Of a DNA stretch of 64,000 bases, positions 9,189-19,700 are shown piece by piece (positions within the stretch are counted from its first letter, which is position 1; each line of letters starts with the position of its first letter). This stretch comes from Erysipelotrichaceae bacterium. GTDB taxonomy: Bacteria > Bacillota_I > Bacilli_A > Erysipelotrichales > Erysipelotrichaceae. The notes beneath the pieces are model-generated. The model ran no database searches. It was not told where the DNA came from and saw only the letters and a program-made list of their open reading frames with translations. Both the position numbers and the translations under genes were made by a program. The stretch is from positions 1-64,000 of the forward strand of contig JAEEHC010000052.1 in NCBI GenBank assembly GCA_016280635.1, read 5' to 3'.

Positions 9189-10243
9189 AAGTAACACTGG
9201 AACACTTAACCAAGCGGTTTGACGATGTCATTGCCGTCAATGATCTGTCGGAAACCTTTGAAAGCGGAAAGCTCATTGCCCTTTTGGGTCCGTCGGGCTG
9301 CGGCAAGAGCACCATGCTCAATATGCTTTCCGGCATCCTGCCGGTCAGCAGCGGCCGGATCTACTTTGACGATGTTGATGTGACCGACCTGACCCCGGAA
9401 AAGCGGGAAGTCGGGCTGGTCTTCCAGAACTATGCCCTCTATCCACACATGACGGTACTGCAGAACATCGCCTTCCCACTGAAGATCAGAAAAGTACCCA
9501 AGGCAGAAAGAAATGCCAGAGCACTGGAGTTTGCCCGGATGGTCCATATAGAGGACTACCTTGACCGCCATCCGGCTGAGCTTTCCGGCGGCCAGCAGCA
9601 GCGCGTAGCCATCGCCCGGGCGCTGGTCAAGGACCCAAAACTGTTATTGCTGGACGAACCGCTGTCCAACCTGGATGCCAAACTGAGAGTGGAGATGCGG
9701 GAGGAAATCCGCCGCATTCAGAAAGCTTCCGGGGTAACCACGGTCTTTGTCACTCACGACCAGGAAGAAGCTACTTCCATTTCTGATTACATCATGCTGA
9801 TGAAGCTGGGAGTCAAGCAGCAGTTTGACGCTACCAGAAATCTGTATGGCGATCCGGCCAACCTCTTTGTCGCCGACTTCATTGGTTCGCCCGCCATTAA
9901 TCAGCTGAAAGGCTGCTGGCACGATGGCGGCTTTGTGGCTGATGGCGATAAGCAGGTCATAAGGATTTCCAATCTGAAGATTGAAGAAGACAGGCGGGTT
10001 ATTCTGGCCATCCGGCCGGAATCATTCGTCTTTGATGACAACAAGGGTGAAACAACTGTTAAGGTTAATGAGATCTATCAGGCTGGTAAGGATACCCTGA
10101 TGAATGTATCGCTGGCTGATCAGCCGCTGAGAGGTTATATTGATCCCTATTACAATCCGTCCATCGGCTCTGAGGTGCGCTTCAGCCTGCGTGATAAGGG
10201 CGTCTTTGTCTTTGATGAAAAGACCGGGGAGCGTATCAGATGA
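9185..10243 (+). CDS. ABC transporter ATP-binding protein (UgpC/MsmX family)
   Basis: Walker A 'GPSGCGKST', 'LSGGQQQRVAIARAL', 'LLLDEPLSNLDAKLR', C-terminal MOBE/TOBE-like region. Confidence 0.95.
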   Translation: MKVTLEHLTKRFDDVIAVNDLSETFESGKLIALLGPSGCGKSTMLNMLSGILPVSSGRIYFDDVDVTDLTPEKREVGLVFQNYALYPHMTVLQNIAFPLKIRKVPKAERNARALEFARMVHIEDYLDRHPAELSGGQQQRVAIARALVKDPKLLLLDEPLSNLDAKLRVEMREEIRRIQKASGVTTVFVTHDQEEATSISDYIMLMKLGVKQQFDATRNLYGDPANLFVADFIGSPAINQLKGCWHDGGFVADGDKQVIRISNLKIEEDRRVILAIRPESFVFDDNKGETTVKVNEIYQAGKDTLMNVSLADQPLRGYIDPYYNPSIGSEVRFSLRDKGVFVFDEKTGERIR

Positions 10244-11163
10244 AGAAGAAAGAAAAAAAGAGAAGAAGAGATCAGGACGAGAAGATGACGGTGAAAAGCC
10301 TGGGCAAACCGCTGCTTTTCATCACTCCCTTCATGCTGGGAATCATCGTCTTTACCTTCTATCCCTTCATTAATGCCATTCTGATCTCCTTCAAGGAGGA
10401 TTACCGGGTCCTTACCGGCGCTTTCTCCGGCTATGGCATTGCCAACTACACCAAGATACTCTCTGACCCGACTTTCATCGGCGCCATTAAGAACACTACC
10501 CAGTATGTGCTGATCGTCGTTCCGGTTGCCATGGTCCTTTCCATCATCATCGCGGTGCTGCTTAACAGTTCCAGATGGCTTCAGGGCCTGTTTCAGACCG
10601 CATACTTCATGCCCCTGGTTACCTCAACGGCGGCCGTCGGTCTGGTCTTCCGCTGGCTGTTCAACTATGATTACGGCATCTTCAACTTCCTGATGTCGCT
10701 GTTTGGACTGAAACCGATCAACTGGCTTAATGACCCAACCTATTCGATGATCTCGCTGTCCATTTACGGCATCTGGTCGATGATGCCCTTTACCATCATT
10801 TTGTTACTGGCCGGTCTGCAGAACATCGACAAGCAGTACTACACCGCTGCCAAGGTCGATGGCGCCAAGACGCTGGATCTGTTCTTCAACATCACCCTGC
10901 CCCTGCTGGCACCGACCATCGGCCTGGTGGCTATCGTCAATACGATGAGCGCCTTCAAGGTCTTTGACTCCCTGTATGTGCTTTTCGGCGGCAAGCCGGG
11001 TCCGGCCTACAACCTTTATACCGTGATCTATTATCTGTATGAGCAGTTCTATACCAAGATGAGACTGGGACCGGCTGCGGCCAGCGCCATGGTGCTGTTT
11101 GTCATCATTCTGATCTTCACGCTGATCCAGAACTGGATCCAGAAAAAGTGGAGCTACCACTAG
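10240..11163 (+). CDS. Carbohydrate ABC transporter permease (UgpA/MalF family)
   Basis: Multi-TM, 'YYTAAKVDGAKTLDLFFNITLPLLAPT'. Confidence 0.93.
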   Translation: MKKKEKKRRRDQDEKMTVKSLGKPLLFITPFMLGIIVFTFYPFINAILISFKEDYRVLTGAFSGYGIANYTKILSDPTFIGAIKNTTQYVLIVVPVAMVLSIIIAVLLNSSRWLQGLFQTAYFMPLVTSTAAVGLVFRWLFNYDYGIFNFLMSLFGLKPINWLNDPTYSMISLSIYGIWSMMPFTIILLLAGLQNIDKQYYTAAKVDGAKTLDLFFNITLPLLAPTIGLVAIVNTMSAFKVFDSLYVLFGGKPGPAYNLYTVIYYLYEQFYTKMRLGPAAASAMVLFVIILIFTLIQNWIQKKWSYH

Positions 11164-11175
11164 GAGGGCAGAAAG

Positions 11176-12003
11176 ATGAAAAAACAGGCAACCATCAAAA
11201 ACATCGCCGTGATCATCGTCCTGGCTCTGGGAGCACTGACCATGATCTTCCCGTTCTTCTGGATGCTGGTATCAGCCACCAAGACCTGGGCGGAATGCAA
11301 CAGCACGCCGCCGACCCTCTTTCCGGCCAATCCGACATTGATGAACTTCGTCTATGCCTTTAAGACGGCACCTTTCCTGCAGTATTTCCGCAACTCGCTG
11401 ATCGTTACCCTGATCTGCGTCAGCGTCACGATGTTCAATACCATTCTGGCGGCATATGGGTTCTCCCGGCTGAAATTTCCGGGCCGCGATCTGCTGTTCA
11501 GCTTACTGGTGAGCATGATGATGATCCCCTTTGAAATGCTGATCATCACCAACTATTCCACCATTGTCAAGCTGAAGCTTTACGATACGCTGGCGGCGCT
11601 GATCATTCCCTTTACCTCCAGCATCTTCTATACCTACATACTGAGGAACTTCTTCATGTCGATTCCTGACAGCCTTTATTATTCCGCCAAGGTGGACGGA
11701 GCCAGTGACTGGCAGTATCTCTGGCAGGTCATGGTCCCCATCGCCCGCCCTTCGCTGGTCACCATCGGACTGCTTAACGCCATTACCTGCTGGAACAGCT
11801 TCCTGTGGGCCGTACTGGTCATCAATACCACCGCCAACCGTACCCTGCCCTTTGGCTTATTTGCCTTTACTTCCGAAGCTGGCATCCGCTATGAAAGGCT
11901 GATGGCCGGAGCTTCGATCGTCGTCATTCCGATGATCATCCTCTTCCTGTTCTGCCGCAAGAGCATCGTTACCGGTGTTTCCAAGGGCGGACTGAAGGGT
12001 TAA
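11176..12003 (+). CDS. Carbohydrate ABC transporter permease (UgpE/MalG family)
   Basis: Multi-TM, 'IPDSLYYSAKVDGASDWQYLWQVMVPIARPSLVT'. Confidence 0.93.
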   Translation: MKKQATIKNIAVIIVLALGALTMIFPFFWMLVSATKTWAECNSTPPTLFPANPTLMNFVYAFKTAPFLQYFRNSLIVTLICVSVTMFNTILAAYGFSRLKFPGRDLLFSLLVSMMMIPFEMLIITNYSTIVKLKLYDTLAALIIPFTSSIFYTYILRNFFMSIPDSLYYSAKVDGASDWQYLWQVMVPIARPSLVTIGLLNAITCWNSFLWAVLVINTTANRTLPFGLFAFTSEAGIRYERLMAGASIVVIPMIILFLFCRKSIVTGVSKGGLKG

Positions 12004-12021
12004 ACGAGAAAGGAAAAGTCA

Positions 12022-13497
12022 ATGACAATTACTGAATTGCACATTCTCAACCATGCTGATTACGACGGCGAATTCCGGGAAGATGAAAAAACACCGGGAC
12101 TGAGCCGGTTCTATTGCGCCATTGAATCCGTGCGCGCTAAGGACCCTCAGCATTGCCTGTTGCTGGATGCCGGTGACAACATCAACCGGATCCTGTGGCA
12201 CGGCAAGCAGGTCTTTGACGGTCTGGCTCTGATCGGTACCGATGCTATGACTCTGGGCAACCACGAATTTGACCGGGGAAAAGAGCAGCTTGAGGAAAAC
12301 ATCGCTCACATCAACCAGACCTTCCCAATCCTCTGCAGCAATATCGTTGATAAAATGACCGGAGACTTCATCAAAGGTACCAGGCCATATGTCGTAATAG
12401 AGAAGGCCGGCATCAAATACGGTATCGTCGGCTGTACTACCGAATATACGCCGTATATGGTGACCGCCAGTGCCTTTGCCCCCTTTAAGGCGATAAGCGA
12501 AGTGGAAGCTTTGAGGAAATACATTCCCATGGCTCGAGCCGAAGGAGCGGAAGTCATCATCGGCCTTTGTCATTTTCCCTTCTACTTTGATGAGGAAAGC
12601 GAATCGGGTGAGCTTATCGAGGTGATCGATCAGATCATCGATTTGAAGCCGGATGTGATGATCGGCGGTCACATTCCCGGTGATTACGCCCGCCTTTACC
12701 GGGGTGTCGCCGTTACCAAGGGCGGTTTTTCCGGCAAGAGCCTGCCGCACATTATCCTGCAGTTTGATGAGCAGAGCCGCAAGGTGGTCGGGGCCAGATG
12801 CGAGATCATCGATGTTCTGCATGATCACTTTGACCATGACGAACGGATCGATGCGTTTGTTGCCGAAATCGTTAAGCCTTATCAGTATTATTTCGATGAA
12901 GTCATCGGTTATAACGAGCGGACCATGAAGATGCGGCTTAGCTGCGAAAGCGAAATGGGTGACTTTCTGTGCGACGCGGTGATGGACAGAATGAAGAGTG
13001 ATATAGTTTACTTCAACGCCACCAGCTGCGGACGTCAGTTCCCTGAAGGGGAGATAACCAGATATTCACTGATATCAGTCATGGGATTCAACGACCCACT
13101 GATGAAGACAATGATGACCGGACGTCAGATCTGGCAGCTTTTTGAACTGGTTCACGAACCGGAGCGCTACGGCAATAACGGCAACATCATTTTTGCCGGG
13201 CTGAATGTCAAGATGGACCACACCAGGCCGGCCGGCCATAAGGTCGTCTTCATTCATGACCGCAATGGCAATGACCTTGATCCCAACCGTCTTTATACGG
13301 TCATAACCAGCGAGTACATGGCTTCCGGAGGCAACGATACTTCCAAGCTGACCAGGCAGCTAAACTATGAAAATACCGGTGTGCTAATCCATGACGCTCT
13401 GGTTGAATTCATCAGCCAGCAGAAAACGATAAGGGCACCACAGCTGGGCCGCTACATCTTCGTCGGCCAGCCGGAAAACGACAATTCACCCTGGTAA
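12022..13497 (+). CDS. 5'-nucleotidase/metallophosphoesterase family protein, no signal peptide
   Basis: 'LLLDAGDNINRI', 'MTLGNHEFDRG', 'VDKPDVMIGGHIPGDY'-like motif (seen as 'LKPDVMIGGHIPGDYAR'), C-terminal 5'-nucleotidase domain 'GDFLCDAVMDRMKSDIVYFNATSCG'. Confidence 0.88.
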   Translation: MTITELHILNHADYDGEFREDEKTPGLSRFYCAIESVRAKDPQHCLLLDAGDNINRILWHGKQVFDGLALIGTDAMTLGNHEFDRGKEQLEENIAHINQTFPILCSNIVDKMTGDFIKGTRPYVVIEKAGIKYGIVGCTTEYTPYMVTASAFAPFKAISEVEALRKYIPMARAEGAEVIIGLCHFPFYFDEESESGELIEVIDQIIDLKPDVMIGGHIPGDYARLYRGVAVTKGGFSGKSLPHIILQFDEQSRKVVGARCEIIDVLHDHFDHDERIDAFVAEIVKPYQYYFDEVIGYNERTMKMRLSCESEMGDFLCDAVMDRMKSDIVYFNATSCGRQFPEGEITRYSLISVMGFNDPLMKTMMTGRQIWQLFELVHEPERYGNNGNIIFAGLNVKMDHTRPAGHKVVFIHDRNGNDLDPNRLYTVITSEYMASGGNDTSKLTRQLNYENTGVLIHDALVEFISQQKTIRAPQLGRYIFVGQPENDNSPW

Positions 13498-13528
13498 AAG
13501 AGTCGGAAAGATAACCGCAGAAAAGAAG

Positions 13529-13558
13529 AAACGCCATTTGTGAAAGAATGGCGTTTTC
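13529..13558 (+). terminator. Rho-independent terminator
   Basis: AAACGCCATT-TGTGAAAG-AATGGCGTTTT. Confidence 0.85.
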
Positions 13559-13735
13559 TATTAAATGAACAGCGGAAAATGTCGCTGTTGAAAGATATAT
13601 GAAAACAATAAACAATGGCTGAAAAGATTTCAAAAGTTCTGAAAAGCTAAGGCTTTTTTCTTGCAATGAAGTAAGATGGAAAAGTAGAATATCATATATA
13701 TATTTTCAAATTCTATTGGAAAAGGAGGATAGAAT

Positions 13736-16700
13736 ATGAGGAGGATCAGACATTTCTTCGCTCTCACTCTGACCCTGGCAATGCTGTTCAGCAATATGTT
13801 CACCACATATGCCAGCACCCTGCCGTCAGCTGAGAAGAATGTTTCCGCTTCCGGCACTACAGCCGTCAGAATCAGTGATGTTGATCCTGAGACGCTTAAC
13901 GTCCCCAGGATGACTGATACGGAAGAAACTGACAGCGCTGAAGCGCCTGCCCATAAGGATACTGACATCGTTCGAGTCTCCATCATTCTGGACGGCAAGT
14001 CCACGCTTGATGCCGGCTATTCGATTGAAGGTATCGGCACTAACAAGAAAGCAATTTCTTACCGTGCTGCTCTGGAAAAGAAGCAGAACAAGTTAGCAAA
14101 GACGATTTCCAGTCAGGTTCTGGGTGGAAAGGAACTGGATGTCAAGTGGAATCTTACCCTGGCAGCCAACTTAATCTCTGCCGAAGTTGCCTATGGCGAC
14201 ATTGAAAAGATCGCCGGCCTTCCCGGAGTAAAGGAAGTCGTTATTGAAAACCGCTATGTTCCCTATGAGGATGATTCATCTGAAGCTGACCGGCCGACGA
14301 TGGTAAATGCCCGCGACATGACCGGGACCAACGGCGTCAACGCCACCAAATATAAGGGTGCCGGCAGCCGTCTGGCCATCATTGATACCGGTTTGGACAT
14401 TGAGCACCAGTCCTTTGATGAGGAAGCCTTCCTGCATGCCATTGAGGAAGACGGTACGCTCGATCAGCTGATGACGGCTGAAGATGTCGCCGCTGTCTGG
14501 GAACAGCTGAACTTCTCCAGGAAGAGCCCGTCCTCAAGACCTGAAGGCTCATATTACAGTGCCAAGATCCCTTTCATTGGCAACTATGTTGATAATAACC
14601 AGAATGTAACTCACCTCAACGATACTCAGGAAGAGCACGGCTCACACGTAGCCGGCATCTCCACTGCCAACCGCTATGTCAAGGCGGCTGACGGTTCCTT
14701 CGTTGATGCCGGTGAGACATATGGCGTTGTCGGCCAGGCACCGGATGCCCAGATCTTTGTCATGAAGGTCTTCGGTTCCGGCGGCGGAGCCTATGACTCT
14801 GACTACATGGTAGCCATTGAGGACGCCATTGTCATGGGAGCCAGCTCAGTCAACCTGTCTCTTGGTTCCAGTGCTCCCGGTACCTCCATTAATACTAATG
14901 GCGCATATCAGACCATTTTCAACAATCTGGCCAACAGCGGTATTGTTGCCGCCATTTCCGCCGGCAACAATACTTCCTGGGACAGCAACAAGCAGCTGTA
15001 TGCCGATGACATCAACTATCATACCGGCGGCAGTCCGGGTTCATTCACCAATTCCTTCACGGTTGCTTCAATTGATGACACCGGTGTTTATGCTCCCTAT
15101 CTGCTGTTCGACGGCTCAATTGAAGTCCGTTATGCTGAATTAAGCGGCGGCACGCAGAAGGCCCCGACAACCAGCGTAGCCGGAACTTATGATTATGTAT
15201 ACATTGACGCTGTTGGTAATCCGGAAGAATACGAGGCCGTTGCTGACCTCGTTGCCGGCAATATCGCCCTGGTAAACCGCGGCTCCATCACCTTCGGTGA
15301 GAAGGCGACCGGTGCGGTTGGCGTTGGCGCTGTTGCCACCATCATCGTCAACAATCAGGCTGGTACGCTGTCAAGCTCAACGGTTGGCGACGACTATCCC
15401 TATACCAATCCGGTAGCTGGTATTCTGCAGTCTGACGGCGCAGCCATTAAGGCTCAGTCTGAAGAACACGATGCCGGTAGCTTCAAGTACTATACCGGAA
15501 CGATCAAGATCGGTTCAGCCGGTGACCTTACCCCGATGGCCTACTACAGCATGAGTTCATTCTCATCCTGGGGCACTCCGGGTTCCCTGGTTATGAAGCC
15601 GGAGATCACCACTCCGGGCGGCTCCGTTCTGTCATTAAACGGCTATCACAGAGCTCAGACCGGTGGCTATGCCGGCGGACATGATCAGTATGAACTGATG
15701 AGCGGCACCTCGATGGCTGCCCCGCAGGTAACCGGCCTTGTTGCCGCTATCGCTCAGTATTACCGTGAGGAAAACATTGCTGAGAGAACCGGCCTGTCCT
15801 TAAGAAACTTCGCTCAGAGCATGTTCATGGCTACTGCCGTTCCGGTAATTGAACAGCAGTCAGACCACTACTACTCACTGCTTAATCAGGGTGCCGGTCT
15901 GGCGAACCTGGAAGCCGCCGTTACCGCCAAGTCATTCATTCAGATGAGCACTGACGATGGCACCATTACGGCCTTAATGGGTTCAGCCGCGGACGGCAAG
16001 GTCAAGGCTGAAGTAGGCGATGACCCGGCCAGAACCGGTAAGTTTAACTACACCTTTACCATTACCAACTTCTCTGAGGAAGCAGTCAAGTACAATCTGA
16101 GAACTGACCTGTTTACTCAGGATCTGGAAGCCGACGATACGCTGCTGTCTCACCAGACTACTCCGATCGAAGGCACGACCACTTATGACATCAGCCTCCC
16201 GTTCGAGTCTCATGACGTCAATAAGGACGGCAAGACGGACAGAGATGATGTTCAGGCTCTGCTGGACTATCTGAGCAGGAAGAGCAAGGTTGAGATCGAC
16301 ACGAATGCTGCTGAGGTTGACGGTAACAAGGGCTTATCCAGCCGTGACGCCTTAGTTCTGCTGCAGATCATCAAGGCTCAGGAAAGTGCCGTTGGCGCTG
16401 ATTCCTTCACTTTACAGCCCGGTATGACCGCAACCATTACCGTTAAAATCGCCATCCCGGCCAACGGAAAGCTGGCCAGCAGAGAAAACGGCGGTTATGT
16501 TGAAGGCTTTACCTTCATCGAAAGCGATGATGACGTAACCTACTCAATCCCTGTCTTAGGATACTACGGCAGCTGGACTGATCCTTCCATGTTCGATGCC
16601 GTTACCTATGTTGAAAAGCTGTATGGCTCTGAACAGTCATCATACTTTGGTGCCACCAATACCAACGGCATCCGCTTCAAGAAGGACGCCTCTTCCACTG

Positions 16701-19700
16701 ATCAGTTTGTTACCGGCAACCCGTATGCGGTTGAGAAGAATTTCCCGGCCGATAAGCTGGCAATCAGAAGCGAAGGTGTTATCTTCTCAGCTGTCTATAC
16801 ACTGATCAGATTCGGCGGAACGGTCTTCCCGGCCGCTACCAATGCTGACGGCAAGCTGATCTGGCTCGGCTCCGTCAACCGGAATCAGGCTAATGCCTAC
16901 TATAACACTCAGGCTACTACCCCGACCTGGCAGCAGACCAACAGCCGGACCCTTAATATGAACCTTCAGGTAAGCTCCTTAGGCTTAAGAGAAGGCGAGC
17001 AGTTCACTGCCGGCCTGTATGCCCTGCCCGAATACTACGGTATCCTGGCTTCAGACGGAACCAGTTCTTCACTGACCAATGACCAGATCACCGCAGTTGT
17101 GGAAAGCGGTGCGATCGGTAAAGGCGGCTTCCTTGGCTTCACCTTTACCATTGACGATACCAAGCCGGTCATTGAAGAAGTAAACTTCACGGACAGCACC
17201 ATTTCCGTAACCGTTAAGGATGACAGATATGTTGCCTACCTCGCTCTGATGGATGTCTCCGGCCGGAAGGTCTTCGGATCCGTCGTTCCCGAGCAGAGTG
17301 AACCCGGCACTTCCGTTACCTATACCTTTGACAGGGAAGGCATCAACGCCAATGCCGTTGTGGTCTTCACTGGCGACTATGCCGGCAATGAAAAAGCCGC
17401 CATCTACCGGATCGGTGAAGGCGACATCATCATTGAAAAGGACATCTATGTTCTGTCCGACCTCCTGGTAGCCGGCAAGGATTACCTGATCGTCAACACC
17501 AACGTTGTTAGCAGCGCAAATGCCCTGACTCACAGCGGTGCCACCAAGGGTGTCGATGCCGTAACCGTCTTCTATGATACTGAAAGAGGCATTGCCATTG
17601 ACGGTAAGGAAGTTGATGATACCAGTGTCTTTACAGCTTCAGCTAACGGCAGCGGTGTATTGCTGAAAAACGGTGAGTACTATCTTACTGCCGGCAGAAG
17701 CGGTTGGAGCTACAATGTTACATTCACCACCACGGCTCCTTCAACCAGCAATTACTTTACTTACAACCCCGATAACCATGCCCTGGGCTACAGATCCGGC
17801 AACAATACATACTATGTCCGCTACAACAACGGTCAGTATACGGCAGCAAACTCTGTTTACCCGGTATATCTGTACGAAAGATTCAGCTATACGGAAGTCT
17901 TTGACGAAAACAAGGTTGACGAAGTCATCGTGACTCCGACAAGTGCCCGCATCTTCGTCGGCGAAGAACCGATTCAGTTCAGTGCTGAAGTGCTACCCAT
18001 TACCTTGGACGACAAGACTGTGACCTGGTCCTCTTCCAATGAAGAGGTTGCTACGGTTGACGCCAATGGCTTTGTTACCGCAGTAGGCGCCGGTACGGTT
18101 ACCATCAAGGCAACTGCCAACAAGGACAACACTACCAGTGCCAGCGCAACGGTTATCGTTGAGGAGCTGACCAGAATGGACGCTTCCATCAATGCCCAGC
18201 TCTCCGATGACGATGGCGATAAGTTTGTCAGCATTGACCTGAACACAGGCAAGACGACCACCTTAGGCACCGCGGCTGCTCAGCATTACGGCGGCGGCCG
18301 CAGCGGCAATGCCATTCTTGGCATGACCTCCTCTGGCGACATCGTCTATACCGTGATCACCCCCAATGGCTACATCAGCGATTCACCGGGTGGCTACGGA
18401 ACCACTTCCTATAACTCCAGAGACGGCGCTCAGCTGCCGTATCTGAAGGCTACGGTTGATGGTGAAACGGTTACCGAGGAATACCTTGGCCTGCATGTCA
18501 GCGCCAGCTATGTCCTGACGTTTACCCCGGACTTCAGCCTTTCCGGCTGGAATACCCCGAACTTAACAGCTATTGCCTATATTGGAACCGACCTGGAATC
18601 CAATCTGCATTACTACTATACTCTCAACGGAACCATGCTTGGTTCAGCGATTCTCGGAGTGGACGCTGATGAACCGGTTACTACCGATGGAATCAATGCG
18701 ACACTGTCAACCGGTACTGTCGGTTCGATTGCTAACCTGACAGTTTCCGCCAACAACATGTCCATGACCATCCTGTCTACTGACAAGTACTATGGTCTGC
18801 TGATCGTCAACAACGAAAGCAAGGAAATGTCCTTCGTTGACCTGACCGCTGATACCCTTAATGCCGTTAAGGTAGCTGCCTTCACCGGTGCTGACCGCAT
18901 CTCAACGCTCTACAACGATAACGTCGATGCCGATGTGGTCGTCCAGAATATTGACAGCCGTGACAGGTTCATTGCCAGAACTGACAAGAGCGGTGGCAGT
19001 GTCTATAAGATGGAAAAGCTCGACGTTCTGCAGGCTCAGGAAAAGGAAGCTGACGGCGGTCTTAACGCCATCAGAAGCACCACCTTCGTCAAGGCTCCGA
19101 CAGATAAGAAAACAGTTCCGATTGAGCTGACCAGAAGCAATCTGCTGGGAACCAGTGGTGACAGCACCACCGGTGACGACGGCAGTGCCATCGTGGAGAT
19201 CAGCGAAGATGAGATCTTCAATAACGGTCTCTATGAAGTAAGTTACGATCCCGATGAACTGACTTTCGTGGAAGCTACCTGCAGCGAACTGGCGGATTTC
19301 TATTCCGTCAATAACGATGAGGGAAATGGCGTAGTAACCGTTACCGCCATCAGCCTGGATGGCATTCCGGCCGGCACAGCGATCGCTACCATTACCTTCG
19401 AAGTCGGCTGCAACAATGCTGATGTGACAATCACCACTAAGGAAGTCAATGAGGAACTTGAACTCAATGACAGCATCGTCGTGACCGTTCAGGGCACTGG
19501 CCACAACTGGGGTGCTCCGGTGTGGAGTTGGGCTGATGATAACAGCAGTGCTTCCGCCACCTTCACCTGTGAAAACGACAGCACTCATACCGAGACCGTC
19601 GAAGCCACGATGAGTGAAGAAGTAACCAAGGAACCGACCACTGAGGAAACCGGCACAAAGACCATTACCGCTACGGTAGTCGGTCCGGATGGCGAAACCT

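Noticed and set aside
12019-12837. 272-aa minus-strand ORF opposite the 5'-nucleotidase-like gene
   Set aside because: Antisense shadow; the sense strand carries metallophosphoesterase motifs.
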